Shown here: positions 1 through 9,348 of the stretch, one piece after another
How the letters are laid out: each line of letters opens with the position of its first letter
Numbering within the stretch: position 1 is the first letter of the stretch
Assembly: GCA_003456055.1 (NCBI GenBank)
Contig: DMPG01000386.1
Location: forward strand, 1-18,701
Origin: Bacteroidota bacterium
Lineage (GTDB): Bacteria > Bacteroidota > Ignavibacteria > UBA10030 > UBA8401
Length of the DNA stretch: 18,701 nt
Direction of reading: 5' to 3'
The notes under the pieces: generated by a model
Databases searched by the model: none
The model's input: the letters and a program-made list of their open reading frames with translations, nothing else
What the model was told of the DNA's origin: nothing
Made by a program: the position numbers and the translations under genes

Positions 1-28
1 ATCGTGACTTCGTTCAGAATGACAATAA
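1..28. repeat. Dispersed intergenic repeat fragment (CATTCTGAACGAAGT type)
   Basis: On the minus strand this reads ATTGTCATTCTGAACGAAGT followed by CACGAT, just downstream of the OmpA-tailed gene's stop. It resembles the GTCATTCTGAACGAAGTGAA family of short intergenic repeats that I recall from Ignavibacteriota/Chlorobi-like and other environmental genomes. It runs into the window edge, so its other arm cannot be seen. The rest of the 55-nt gap shows no hairpin followed by a T-run. Confidence 0.4.
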
Positions 29-55
29 TTGTAGATTTTTTGATGTCTCGATTTA

Positions 56-3000
56 TTATTTCATTCGTGCAAATTCAACGCGACGGTTCTTTGCACGACC
101 TTCTACTGTTTTATTTGAAGTAATCGGATTGTTCGATCCGAAACCTTGAGCGATCAAACGTTTTGGATCGATTCCTTTAGCAATCAAATAAGTAGTAACT
201 TCTTTTGCGCGATAAAGGGACATCTTGCGATTTGAGGATGCATTTCCGGTATTGTCGGTATAGCCGTTCACCTGAATTTTAATGTCACTATTTTCAATCA
301 AGAGTTGCGATATCTTGTCCAAGATATTCATTGATTCTCGCGTAAGCGTAGCTTTTCCAAGTTCAAATGTAATTCCTTCCATCACAACGGCTTTTGCATT
401 ATTTTGCCTTAACGACTCTACAAGTTTTATAGCATCTGCAATTTTTTCTTCTACTTTGGTGGACAAATATTGGATATCAACATACGATGTTTCAAGAGCA
501 ACCGAATTGTATTTGTTACTTGCTTTCACAAATATTTTTGTGTCTTTTGCTCGGATAAAATTCTCTTCGTTAAATTCGTTTTTAATTACGGCAGAGCTTG
601 TTTTACGATAGACCGTATCCTTTGCAGCCGATTGAAACTTAGCCGAATAGGTTATTTCATTCAATCCTTTTCTCAAAAACTCGGTGAGATTAACTGATGC
701 AATTCTAACAAATTCCATTTCGTCGCGCATCATTGTTGACGCCATACTAAATGATGATGACCGTACTTTCAACGACAGATTGTTCGACGGCAACGGAATA
801 TTATTCACTGTGAATGACCGTTCATTGATGATAAATGCAGACTCCAGTGAATCCAACAATTTTACCGATTTGATCTTTTTCTTGGGGTCGATAAAGAGTG
901 AGATTTTAAAGAATACTTCATCACCGGCAGAGATCAACACTGAATCTGACATTTTCGTTTGTACCGCAGGAGCAACTGTCTTTATTGCGATATCCGATGT
1001 TTCGATCTTATTCTTGTCCATGTCCAAAACGATATTCTCAACAAAAATATTTTTACTTTCAATACTACTGGTATCGGCGAAAAGTATCTTAATTGTTGAT
1101 GTCGATTGCAGCACCGTTCCTTTTGTTGGCATCATCGTCAACCGAACTTTGTAGCGCAGAACACCTTCACCGACATCTTTTCCCCGCCCTAGGTTCCATT
1201 GAATGTTCTTCCCAAACACAACAGGATTGATTCTTTTCCCATTATATGAAGCACTGTTCGGTACGAGCGCAAATTTATCTGAAACTACATCGAAGATACT
1301 AATCGATTGAGCATACTTCGTCCCGGAATATGAAAACGTTACGAACATTTCTACGGTATCGATTTTAATCTTTCGTACAGTATCCTCATAAACATACTTC
1401 GGTTTTGCCTGTCGAGCAGATATCAGCCGGTTCATTTTTGACAACGACTGCCAGAGCGAATCTCCGATGTTACGTTTCAAAAAGAAATTAGCTTTGGCAA
1501 TACCACCGTCAGTCACGCGAATAAAGCGTGATGTGGGATCTTTTGCAAACGCATTGTCGCCGATCAGAAGCTCACTATTTTTTGGAAGAGTCCGTTCATT
1601 CACTCTCATAACATGCTGCCCCGGTTTTACTTCTGGTAAAGAAAATTTACCATCATCACCGGTAATGATCTTCGTTCCATCCTCCAGCCATAGTTCAATA
1701 TCCTTTACGCCATTTTCACCTTCATCCTGAAATGTATTTCGATTATCGTCATAGAATACCTTTCCGATGATCAATCCTTTGTTCGTAAAAACTCCGGGAC
1801 GTACATCGATCTGCCAATACGAAGGTGCTGACACCAATTGAATTCCCCCATTTGACACAGCACTTGCGTGCACCGTATTCAATCCTTCACTTTCAAGTGC
1901 ATCGGCACTTACTGCAAGCTGATACACGAGATATCCACTTTTGCCAGATTGGATCGTGTCGGAAAGATTCAACCACTCCATCTGATTCAATGTTGAATTG
2001 AATGTTGGTTCAACTGCTTTTCCATTGAAACGTGCCGAATTTTTCACGTAGCGAAACGCATACGGCATAATATCGTACACACCTATCGTACTGACAAACT
2101 GCGGACTTGAATTACTGATCTGTATTTGATAGGTGACAACGTCGCCAATCTCAGCGACTTTTTTATTCGCAGTTTTTAGCACTGTAAGGAATGTAGACAC
2201 ATTTGAATTTTCGATCATCACCAGTGAATCTTTTCTATTTACAAGAGATGAATCGCCTTTCATTAAATGTGCACTTGAAATGATCTTATACCCAGTCTTT
2301 AATGTAAAGTCAGTAACTAATTTTAATGTTACGGAATCTTCTTTGCCGGGCGGAATTGATTTAAAATAAACCGTCAAGACACTGTCAACAATCTTCGTAG
2401 AATCGGTAGCTATTGCCAGAGACAATCTGGTCATTCCGGCGGAATATATTGTATCCACAATTCTTACATTCCGCAGACTATCCGTTCCGGTATTTTTAAA
2501 CCACAGAACATTACGGATGCTATCACCTGCTACAATTGAATCTTTCAAAACAGAGAATGTATTTCTAAAGTCAAGGAGTGCTTTCGATCGCACGGTTGTT
2601 ATCGCAAAACTATTTGTTTTAAACGATTGAGAGTTAAACCATACACTATTTCTGATTTTTGTATCATCAGGCATATTATCTGACAATAACAATGAGAACG
2701 TTAGTGTATCACTCTCAGTGGTCTTTACCGTATCTTGAATCCATGTTATAATCCCCTTCGTTCCATCAAAGCGTACAGAATCGAAATTTCCTTTTTGAGC
2801 TTCAATGAAGGATGTATACGCCGGCAGCGTATCGATAACTGATGCAGAATAATGTTCAGTATTTCCGGTATTTTTAAGAACCACCGTATAGATCAACGTA
2901 TCTTTTGCATTCGATAGCTGCTGTACGTTTGTGTTAATCGTCAAAGATGAATCCAATTGAATCTCGATTGCAAGATTAATTGTAAACGTTCCGGAAACGG

Positions 3001-4789
3001 TATCGGTCAGGTAACTATATCCCTGGAAACTCGGGAACTGTGAACTATCAACCGAAAGAAGATATCGTGCCGGTATCAAATTTTCAAATTTGAATTTACC
3101 GTCTTTATCTGTCACTTGTTCCGAAACTCTTGCAAGAGAGTTTTGAGCTGCAATTTTTTTAATATTTCCGGATCCTCGCAATGACCGAGAATTACTTTGC
3201 GAAACAGAATCGAGAAAAACAGTGGCACCTTCTGCCGCGACTGGCTGATTGCTGACACGATATAATATCCTTCCCGCGATGATATTCGGTATCACGATCG
3301 GCGGCAACGGAAATAGTCTCGGATCAATCTCAGAGGTTGTTGAGATCGAATCGCCGAATCGATCGATGACAAATATTTTCAATTTATATTTTGCAACATC
3401 CTTATTAAGGGGAATAAAAAATCTGCCGTTCGATTTTGTTGTATCAGCACCAACAATAATATTATTTTGGTTGTATACCTGAGCAATTGCACCTGCAAAA
3501 GGCGACCGACTTGCACCATTGACGACGACTCCGGTGACCGCTCCGGGGTACATAAAGATGTTTGTTGTGTCTTGAATTGTACCGGATGCAACCGCGCCGG
3601 CAGTTGCAGTAATCTTCACTCGAACAATTTCATTTGTTACATCCGCTGAGCGTATATAGGCAGAAACTTTTCCATTTTGAATGGTCGTTGATAATGATGC
3701 CGTATTATTAGAGAATGTTCCAAAACTAACTGCTAATTGCACAATGACTCCGTCCGGCAGCACCATGTTAACAGAATCTTTTACGATGATATCAATCTTT
3801 GAACTATCTGCGTTCACTTTCCCAAAAATGAACATCGGCTCAGAAGTAAAAAAAATAGTTTTCGGTGCAATCGGGACTATATCATTCGAAACTTTCTTAT
3901 TGTCCTTTTCTGTACCGCCGGACGAGAATGTAAATGCACTATTTGTAATATTTTGTCGACTGAGATTGGGTACCGTTAGCACCGTTAGGGAAATTATTCG
4001 TTCACCGAATGCCGGAATTGTTCCAATATTCCATTTCAGCAAACGTTTATCAGCGGAAATGCTATCCGGTAAAATTGTGGAATTAACGAATGTTCCCAAA
4101 TTTGAAATAGTATCGTACAAGACAGTATTATTTGACGGAATATTTCCTGAATTCTTTACAGCAATCAAATATGATATTGTTCTTCCAGAGCCAACGACTG
4201 CAGAAGATGTTGTAATGGAAAGCGCTAATCGTGGAAAACTACTAACAGTAAATGTATGATTACTGTTGACACTCGACGATAACCAATTTATTGCCCCATT
4301 TAATTGAAGTTCGGTTGATACGATTACATTACTATCCACTACAGCTTTTACCGCAACAGAATCAGTTTGATTCGGTTCTATAGCAAATACTTTCCACGTA
4401 ACAGTGTTTCCGGTAATAACACCTTTTGTGGATCCTGGAACAAAGCGTAATCCTGCCGGAGGTAAAACTCCTTCAATTGAAGCAGTGTCAGCTTTTTTGT
4501 TGCCGATATTTTTGTATACCAAACGAACAACAACAGTTTCTTTTGCAAAAACAAATGCATTTGTACTTCCAAAACTCAGCTCAAAATTTCGAGCATCAAG
4601 AACAGTGAATTGTGTAGTGTTTGAACGAATCGTATCAGCCGGAAATGTCTTGAACGTATAGACCGCTTTTGCCTGGTTAATGATCTGTGCATTCGGAGCT
4701 GTTTGCGAAAAAAGTAGTCCGCCGTACATCATTACAAATAATAATGACCAAAAAATGCGGGTTGATATGTTGAGTTTTGCTGCCATCAT
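56..4789 (-). CDS. Multidomain DUF11/SdrD_B-like surface protein with C-terminal OmpA peptidoglycan-binding domain
   Basis: A 1,577-residue exported protein, probably a long Ig-like stalk tethered to peptidoglycan. Residues 1-28 form a signal peptide ending near FSQ. The next stretch (INQAKAVYT...DTIRSN) resembles the N-terminal module of the two upstream paralogues. DUF11-like repeats lie near residues 67-150, 183-293, 615-705, 738-840, 863-973, 1138-1223 and 1263-1383. Carboxypeptidase-regulatory-like domains lie near 415-490 and 505-585, and an SdrD_B-like domain near 1003-1070 (KVFYDDNRNTFQDEGENGV). Residues about 1473-1577 are an OmpA C-terminal domain: GYTDNTG at 1509-1515, then NRKMSLYRAKEV. 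Asp1512 and Arg1527 are 15 residues apart, the spacing of the diaminopimelate-binding Asp/Arg pair in OmpA. The gene starts 11 nt after the preceding stop, so it is probably the last of the operon. Two adjacent ATGs (4789, 4786) are possible starts and no clear Shine-Dalgarno separates them. The domain calls are firm; the biological role is inferred. Confidence 0.9.
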   Translation of the reverse strand: MMAAKLNISTRIFWSLLFVMMYGGLLFSQTAPNAQIINQAKAVYTFKTFPADTIRSNTTQFTVLDARNFELSFGSTNAFVFAKETVVVRLVYKNIGNKKADTASIEGVLPPAGLRFVPGSTKGVITGNTVTWKVFAIEPNQTDSVAVKAVVDSNVIVSTELQLNGAINWLSSSVNSNHTFTVSSFPRLALSITTSSAVVGSGRTISYLIAVKNSGNIPSNNTVLYDTISNLGTFVNSTILPDSISADKRLLKWNIGTIPAFGERIISLTVLTVPNLSRQNITNSAFTFSSGGTEKDNKKVSNDIVPIAPKTIFFTSEPMFIFGKVNADSSKIDIIVKDSVNMVLPDGVIVQLAVSFGTFSNNTASLSTTIQNGKVSAYIRSADVTNEIVRVKITATAGAVASGTIQDTTNIFMYPGAVTGVVVNGASRSPFAGAIAQVYNQNNIIVGADTTKSNGRFFIPLNKDVAKYKLKIFVIDRFGDSISTTSEIDPRLFPLPPIVIPNIIAGRILYRVSNQPVAAEGATVFLDSVSQSNSRSLRGSGNIKKIAAQNSLARVSEQVTDKDGKFKFENLIPARYLLSVDSSQFPSFQGYSYLTDTVSGTFTINLAIEIQLDSSLTINTNVQQLSNAKDTLIYTVVLKNTGNTEHYSASVIDTLPAYTSFIEAQKGNFDSVRFDGTKGIITWIQDTVKTTESDTLTFSLLLSDNMPDDTKIRNSVWFNSQSFKTNSFAITTVRSKALLDFRNTFSVLKDSIVAGDSIRNVLWFKNTGTDSLRNVRIVDTIYSAGMTRLSLAIATDSTKIVDSVLTVYFKSIPPGKEDSVTLKLVTDFTLKTGYKIISSAHLMKGDSSLVNRKDSLVMIENSNVSTFLTVLKTANKKVAEIGDVVTYQIQISNSSPQFVSTIGVYDIMPYAFRYVKNSARFNGKAVEPTFNSTLNQMEWLNLSDTIQSGKSGYLVYQLAVSADALESEGLNTVHASAVSNGGIQLVSAPSYWQIDVRPGVFTNKGLIIGKVFYDDNRNTFQDEGENGVKDIELWLEDGTKIITGDDGKFSLPEVKPGQHVMRVNERTLPKNSELLIGDNAFAKDPTSRFIRVTDGGIAKANFFLKRNIGDSLWQSLSKMNRLISARQAKPKYVYEDTVRKIKIDTVEMFVTFSYSGTKYAQSISIFDVVSDKFALVPNSASYNGKRINPVVFGKNIQWNLGRGKDVGEGVLRYKVRLTMMPTKGTVLQSTSTIKILFADTSSIESKNIFVENIVLDMDKNKIETSDIAIKTVAPAVQTKMSDSVLISAGDEVFFKISLFIDPKKKIKSVKLLDSLESAFIINERSFTVNNIPLPSNNLSLKVRSSSFSMASTMMRDEMEFVRIASVNLTEFLRKGLNEITYSAKFQSAAKDTVYRKTSSAVIKNEFNEENFIRAKDTKIFVKASNKYNSVALETSYVDIQYLSTKVEEKIADAIKLVESLRQNNAKAVVMEGITFELGKATLTRESMNILDKISQLLIENSDIKIQVNGYTDNTGNASSNRKMSLYRAKEVTTYLIAKGIDPKRLIAQGFGSNNPITSNKTVEGRAKNRRVEFARMK

Positions 4790-4800
4790 TAAGGCATCGA

Positions 4801-6471
4801 TTATTTTATTTTCAATTTAAATTCGATTGATCCGTTAGCGCTCACAGCAAGAGTTCCAACATTAACAGCAATCACCGTATTGTTATTTGCATCTTGTGAT
4901 ATATTGACACCACCGGAATTATCCGGAACCGAAACACCATTCACTTTTACACTATTCGCTATATAATTTGTTTCTGCCGGCGAAGTATCAACAATTGAAA
5001 AATTGTTGACTGCAGCACTTCCTGAATTTGAATATGCAATTGAATATGTCATCTCGGTTCCAGCCGGTTGACCACCGATCGGTAACACACTTTTTTGAAT
5101 GGTAACATTTTCAACATTCATTGTTGTTACTGTCCATTCAATGTCTGATTTTGTACCATCACCAGATGATGTTGCAGTCAACTGCAATGAATCTCTGATC
5201 TGGTCAGTCTTCACTCTGGGAATTGAGACCATTGCAAAAACTCTAACACTATCACCAATTGCAACAGAATCAACATCAACTCCTGCTTTCCCGTTGGTAT
5301 TCGTCAACATAGGATCGTTCAAATCCCAACTGCCGTTGTTATTTCCATCTTTAAACAATTTCCAGCCGAGAGCAAGAGAAGAAGAAGAACTGAGTTCAAT
5401 AACATCTTTGAATGATCCTGAATTTCTAATGTTATATCGATACCAAGCAGTATCCAACGGTTCTTTTGAAGAGGTATTAAACATTGCTGTCACATCTACA
5501 CCGTACGATGCAACACCGCCAACGGTTACAGTAGCTGTATTTGAACCAAGAGTATAGATATTTCCGTCAACAGAATATTGCACTACAAATTGGTCTCCAA
5601 GAATAGTATTGATGCTGACATTCGCATTTACTTGGACAGTCACTGAAACAGTAATTGTCATTCCAGGACTAACCGTGCCAATATTCCACGTTATCGGATT
5701 GGAACTGCTATTAAATGATCCGGCATTTGTCGTTGCAGAGATAAATGTGAAACCTCCTGCAATGATATCTGAGATCGTCACACCAATTGCAGGAACGCTG
5801 CCGTTATTTGTAAATGAAAATGTAAATGTAACATTCTGCCCTGCACCGGGGTTTGGATTATCAACTGTTACACCGGGATTCGTTGGATCAATACCGGAAG
5901 TCCTTACGGTTGTGACATAACTGCCTGTAGTTATCTTTGAAGAATCAAAATTGGATTTTAAAATTAGAACTGTCGTATCTTTCACTCCATTCAACAATTC
6001 GCCGCGCGGTACTGCAACTCTAACAATTACTTTATACTGAGCATCACTTATCAATGGTGCGGTTTGTGAAATTGTACCGGCAGCAACTTCTCCTGCCTGC
6101 AAAATTCCATCACTATTAGCATCAAAATAAATTTTGGTATTCCACCCTTTTGATGAGATGGAAGAAAGTTTTCCTCTATCACTGCCATTTCCTGAGTTGA
6201 CAACCAGAACGGGATAGTCAGCATTTGTACTGTCTTTAGTTGTTGTTAAGAAATTAGCCGGCGGTATGATATTGAACGATCCTTTTTGTGCAACAATGAT
6301 CGTAACATATGCCGAATACGCAGTATCTATTTGAGATCCGCTTCTGGAAGAATAGGTAACACGGGAACGACTTTGAATTACAGTTCCCGCCGGCGTTCCA
6401 GCAGCATAGAGCTCAGAAAGAATACCGCTGAGTACGATCATAAGCAAATATTTTTGCCATCTTCTTTTCAT
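4801..6471 (-). CDS. Secreted DUF11-repeat protein, paralogue of the adjacent upstream gene
   Basis: A 556-residue exported protein with no enzymatic motif. The signal peptide is about residues 1-23 (MKRRWQKYLLMIVLSGILSE). After it comes the module GTPAGTVIQSRSRVTYS. This opening is typical of DUF11 proteins in which a predicted Ig-like strand precedes the repeats. Near residue 117 is DANSDGILQAGE, which fits the EF-hand/dockerin calcium-loop pattern DxNxDGxLxxxE. A looser copy, DGNNNGSWDLND, lies near residue 375. DUF11-like repeats are near 191-280, 325-420 and 457-556, the last ending exactly at the C-terminus. It aligns end to end with the 6525-8213 product and is evidently a tandem duplicate. 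The ATG at 6471 has AAGAG only 3 nt upstream, so initiation strength is uncertain. The gene lies 53 nt after the previous stop and 11 nt before the OmpA-tailed gene. A structural or adhesive role outside the cell is inferred. Confidence 0.88.
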   Translation of the reverse strand: MKRRWQKYLLMIVLSGILSELYAAGTPAGTVIQSRSRVTYSSRSGSQIDTAYSAYVTIIVAQKGSFNIIPPANFLTTTKDSTNADYPVLVVNSGNGSDRGKLSSISSKGWNTKIYFDANSDGILQAGEVAAGTISQTAPLISDAQYKVIVRVAVPRGELLNGVKDTTVLILKSNFDSSKITTGSYVTTVRTSGIDPTNPGVTVDNPNPGAGQNVTFTFSFTNNGSVPAIGVTISDIIAGGFTFISATTNAGSFNSSSNPITWNIGTVSPGMTITVSVTVQVNANVSINTILGDQFVVQYSVDGNIYTLGSNTATVTVGGVASYGVDVTAMFNTSSKEPLDTAWYRYNIRNSGSFKDVIELSSSSSLALGWKLFKDGNNNGSWDLNDPMLTNTNGKAGVDVDSVAIGDSVRVFAMVSIPRVKTDQIRDSLQLTATSSGDGTKSDIEWTVTTMNVENVTIQKSVLPIGGQPAGTEMTYSIAYSNSGSAAVNNFSIVDTSPAETNYIANSVKVNGVSVPDNSGGVNISQDANNNTVIAVNVGTLAVSANGSIEFKLKIK

Positions 6472-6524
6472 ATACTCTTTATTTCGATTTTTTTTTCATC
6501 ACGTTACGTATTTTCCAAAATAAA

Positions 6525-8213
6525 TTAATTGATTGTTGCACGGAAAATAATTACTCCAACAGGAGAATTGGCATTCAATGGTCCTAGTGTAAAGGTTATA
6601 ACTTTTCTTCCTGAAACGGTAGAGACTGTCACACCGTCAAGATCTTCAGTATCACTTTTACTAATTCCATCTACTGTCACCGAATTAGGAACATACGTCA
6701 TACTATCCGGTTCAACTTCTGTAAATGTTACGCTGTATGCCTTTCCGTGTCCAATATTTTGATAGGTTATGGTAAACACTATTTCTTGTCCCGGTGGCTG
6801 ATTTCCAGGTGGTGTTGCAACTCTCGTTAATGTAAATGCCGGTGTATTAAACGTTGTCGTTGCAATTGCATCTTGAGATTTTGACGGATCTGCAGCAGAC
6901 GATACTGTGAATGTTGTTACATCCTGATCTTGATCGGATACCGCAATAGGCGCCACTGCAAGAGCTAGAATTTTTACAGTATCGGTCGATAGAACTGTGT
7001 TTACATCAACACTGCTCGGAGAACCATTTGTATTAGTTAAAAGAATATCACCTGCATTGTACACACCATATGGGCTGCTATCTTTGAATAACTTCCAGAT
7101 AATAGATCTTGTTGAGCTGTTTGAAAGTTCAAGAACATCTGCCGTGTTTCCTGTGTTCTTCACACGCAGAGCATACAGCACTGTATCTTCGCGTTCAACC
7201 GATGTTGATAATGCGATAGGAGATATTTGTACGCCATAAACAGCACCAACAGCAGCAGATGGATTGTTGCTGCCTACTGTAAATGTATTTCCTCCAACCG
7301 TATAAGTGACATTTATTGTATTGTTGAGTACTGTTCCAAATGGTAATGCAGGAATCACTTTCAGTCGAATGGAGACTGTAACACTTCCACCCGGCAGAAT
7401 TGTGCCTACTGTCCACGTTGCAGGAATACTTGCTCCATTAAACGTTCCTTGGCTTGTCGTCATCGAGACGTACGAAAATTGCGAAACATTAATTAAATCA
7501 GTAAGCGAGACGCTTGTTGCAGAAAGACTTCCCGTGTTTGTAAAAGTCAATGAGTATGTAACAGTATCTCCCGCATTCGGATTTGCAGGGAGAACAGAAA
7601 GACCTGATCCGATCGTAGAAAAGTTTGCCGTGTTGACCGTTGTTATAACTTTTGCATTGTTATTTTTTGTGTTATTAAAAACTGATGTCGCTGTAACAAC
7701 TGTCGTATCTGTTAGACCGTTCAGCGATGCATCTCGAGGGACAAAAACTCGTACCATTATTTTATATTGTGCATCAGCTGTAATATTTGCAGCTGTTTGT
7801 GTAATCGCTCCGGATGCAATTTCTCCTGCATCTAAAACACCATCACCATTGGCATCAAAGTAGAAAACCCTGGTCCATCCTCTTGATGAAGTGCTGGATA
7901 AATTGAATTGATCTGCACCATTACCAGAATTTGTAATGGTAAGCGGATATGCGACATAAACACTGTCCGAAGTCGTTGTAGCTTCGTTAGAAGAAGGCGT
8001 TACGTTGAGTGCAGCAACCTGTGCGACAGTAATACTAACAATGTTTGAAAATACAGTGTCGCTCGCTAATCCGGAGGAAGTTGTGTAAACAACTTTGGAT
8101 TGCGACTGGATGACAGTCCCAGCCGGTGTTCCGACTGCATACACGACATCATTGAACAAGGAAAAATTCACTATGACCATCAGGACTGAGAATAATTTAT
8201 TTATATGTTTCAT
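6525..8213 (-). CDS. Secreted DUF11-repeat protein with EF-hand-like calcium loop
   Basis: A 562-residue exported protein. I chose the ATG at 8213 rather than the in-frame ATG at 8222, because 8222 abuts the only purine-rich stretch (GATAGAG), whereas 8213 has GAG 9 nt upstream. The result is a standard signal peptide (MKHINKLFSVLMVIVNFSLF, cleavage near VYA). The mature protein opens with GTPAGTVIQSQSKVVYT, followed by a beta-rich segment and DANGDGVLDAGE near residue 119, a perfect DxNxDGxLxxxE calcium loop. DUF11-like repeats lie near 197-285, 333-422 and 460-562. The corresponding second loop, present in the paralogue, has decayed here to DSSPYGVYNAGD. The final DUF11 domain ends at the C-terminus. 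It shares its full architecture with the 4801-6471 product. Binding partner and function are unknown; a surface or matrix structural role is inferred. Confidence 0.88.
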   Translation of the reverse strand: MKHINKLFSVLMVIVNFSLFNDVVYAVGTPAGTVIQSQSKVVYTTSSGLASDTVFSNIVSITVAQVAALNVTPSSNEATTTSDSVYVAYPLTITNSGNGADQFNLSSTSSRGWTRVFYFDANGDGVLDAGEIASGAITQTAANITADAQYKIMVRVFVPRDASLNGLTDTTVVTATSVFNNTKNNNAKVITTVNTANFSTIGSGLSVLPANPNAGDTVTYSLTFTNTGSLSATSVSLTDLINVSQFSYVSMTTSQGTFNGASIPATWTVGTILPGGSVTVSIRLKVIPALPFGTVLNNTINVTYTVGGNTFTVGSNNPSAAVGAVYGVQISPIALSTSVEREDTVLYALRVKNTGNTADVLELSNSSTRSIIWKLFKDSSPYGVYNAGDILLTNTNGSPSSVDVNTVLSTDTVKILALAVAPIAVSDQDQDVTTFTVSSAADPSKSQDAIATTTFNTPAFTLTRVATPPGNQPPGQEIVFTITYQNIGHGKAYSVTFTEVEPDSMTYVPNSVTVDGISKSDTEDLDGVTVSTVSGRKVITFTLGPLNANSPVGVIIFRATIN

Positions 8214-8258
8214 AGACACCATCTCTATCTTTTACAGAAAGGAAAATTATTTTTTATT

Positions 8259-9332
8259 TTATTGAACAATAACTTTAAAAGTCACTATCTTTTCTTCGCC
8301 TGCATTTAAGCTTTTTAACAATTTCCATTTGATCGTCTTCACTACGCCCAGTTGTGGAGCAGCAGCAGAACTGCGATCAAATGAAATCTGTGTTTCAACA
8401 CCGCTAGCACTCCCATCTAAATATAGAAAACCAGTCGATACAGGGTTTGTAACTACAATATCACTCACACTCCCATTTCCAATATTAGTGCAAATAATTT
8501 GATAGGTAACAGTGTCTGCAGGTTCAGCCGATTCTTTGTTTGATACAGTAACGATTGAAATGTTGTTCTCATTTTTTTTATCTATTGATTCTACCATAGC
8601 GATCGCTTCTTCTTTTGTATTCGCACAATCAATTGATAAGGATAATAGCAATGATTCATTTGTCGATTTTAGCAATGTTGTCACAACGGAAATATTTTTT
8701 TTCTCAACGGTCAATTTGTCCGCCTTAGGATAAATATACCCCACCATTGGCTGCAAAGATTTTTTGCCGGAAATAATAAATCCATTGGCTTTTGTCTCTG
8801 CAGTTCCAAAAAACGGTAAGTTGATGCGAGCCGAAGAAATTGTTGATGGGTTATTCCTCAATACTATTCGTATCAATAATTTTGCAGGGATCTCTTTTGT
8901 TGATTTATCCGACGTCGCTAATGAACTTACGATTAACAAATATTTATTTTGTGACGAGCTTATTTCATATACATTCTCTGCTCTATTCCCTGAACCAGCC
9001 ACTGTCGATGAAATTAGTTTTACTCCTTTGCCGGATGATTTCCCTAAAAATTCGCTGACCGATACTCCTTTTATTACTTTGCCGCTTGCATCAAGCAATT
9101 CAATGAACGGAGCATTTCCATCAACACCTTGAAAGTTTAATCCGAACGTTTCGCCATTTTTTGTTTTTGCTTGAAGTAATGGGAGCAAAGCAGCATTAGC
9201 AGTTGCTGGTTGAGCAAAATACTCCACAATATGCTGTGGAAATGATATTGCCACGCTCGCTTGTTTCTGTTGTGCATTCACCAATGATAGAATTACACAC
9301 ATTGCGATGAAGAGGACTGGTATTTTTTTCAT
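8259..9332 (-). CDS. Secreted protein with unrecognised N-terminal domain and C-terminal DUF11 domain
   Basis: A 357-residue exported protein. The frame is open from 9374, overlapping the upstream gene, but the ATG at 9332 is the better start. It has AGGA 6 nt upstream and begins an ideal signal peptide (MKKIPVLFIAMCVILSLVNA, cleaved before Q). A start at 9374 would put 14 unnecessary residues in front. Residues about 22-255 form a mixed beta-rich region I do not recognise, with no catalytic motif visible. It contains hydrophobic strand-like runs (LLIVSSLATS, LLIRIVLRNNP) and a lysine-rich patch. Residues about 262-357 are a DUF11 domain (TVTYQIICTNIGNGSVSDIV) flush with the C-terminus, as in three neighbouring genes. 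It lies 16 nt after the giant gene's stop and 45 nt before the next start, so co-transcription is likely. The role is unknown; it could be a small partner of the giant protein. Confidence 0.85.
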   Translation of the reverse strand: MKKIPVLFIAMCVILSLVNAQQKQASVAISFPQHIVEYFAQPATANAALLPLLQAKTKNGETFGLNFQGVDGNAPFIELLDASGKVIKGVSVSEFLGKSSGKGVKLISSTVAGSGNRAENVYEISSSQNKYLLIVSSLATSDKSTKEIPAKLLIRIVLRNNPSTISSARINLPFFGTAETKANGFIISGKKSLQPMVGYIYPKADKLTVEKKNISVVTTLLKSTNESLLLSLSIDCANTKEEAIAMVESIDKKNENNISIVTVSNKESAEPADTVTYQIICTNIGNGSVSDIVVTNPVSTGFLYLDGSASGVETQISFDRSSAAAPQLGVVKTIKWKLLKSLNAGEEKIVTFKVIVQ

Positions 9333-9338
9333 AAGAAT

Positions 9339-9342
9339 TCCT
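9339..9342 (-). promoter_or_regulatory. Ribosome binding site (AGGA) setting the start at 9332
   Basis: The minus strand reads acAGGAattcttATG, giving AGGA 6 nt before the ATG at 9332. It lies just past the giant gene's stop at 9349. This is the clearest Shine-Dalgarno in the window and decides against the upstream in-frame start at 9374. Confidence 0.65.
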
Positions 9343-9348
9343 GTCTTA

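Noticed and set aside
282..1154. Plus-strand open frames (109, 75 and 156 residues) opposite the OmpA-tailed gene
   Set aside because: They are antisense to a long, domain-rich frame, have no signal or family pattern, and read as Ser/Phe/Val-rich mirror sequence.
3681..4259. Plus-strand open frame of 192 residues
   Set aside because: It lies opposite DUF11-like domains of the 1,577-residue protein. Its length reflects codon bias of the real strand rather than a gene.
7306..7863. Plus-strand open frame of 185 residues, and a similar 183-residue frame at 9887-10438
   Set aside because: Both are antisense shadows of repeat-rich proteins, with hydrophobic low-complexity translations and no recognisable domain.
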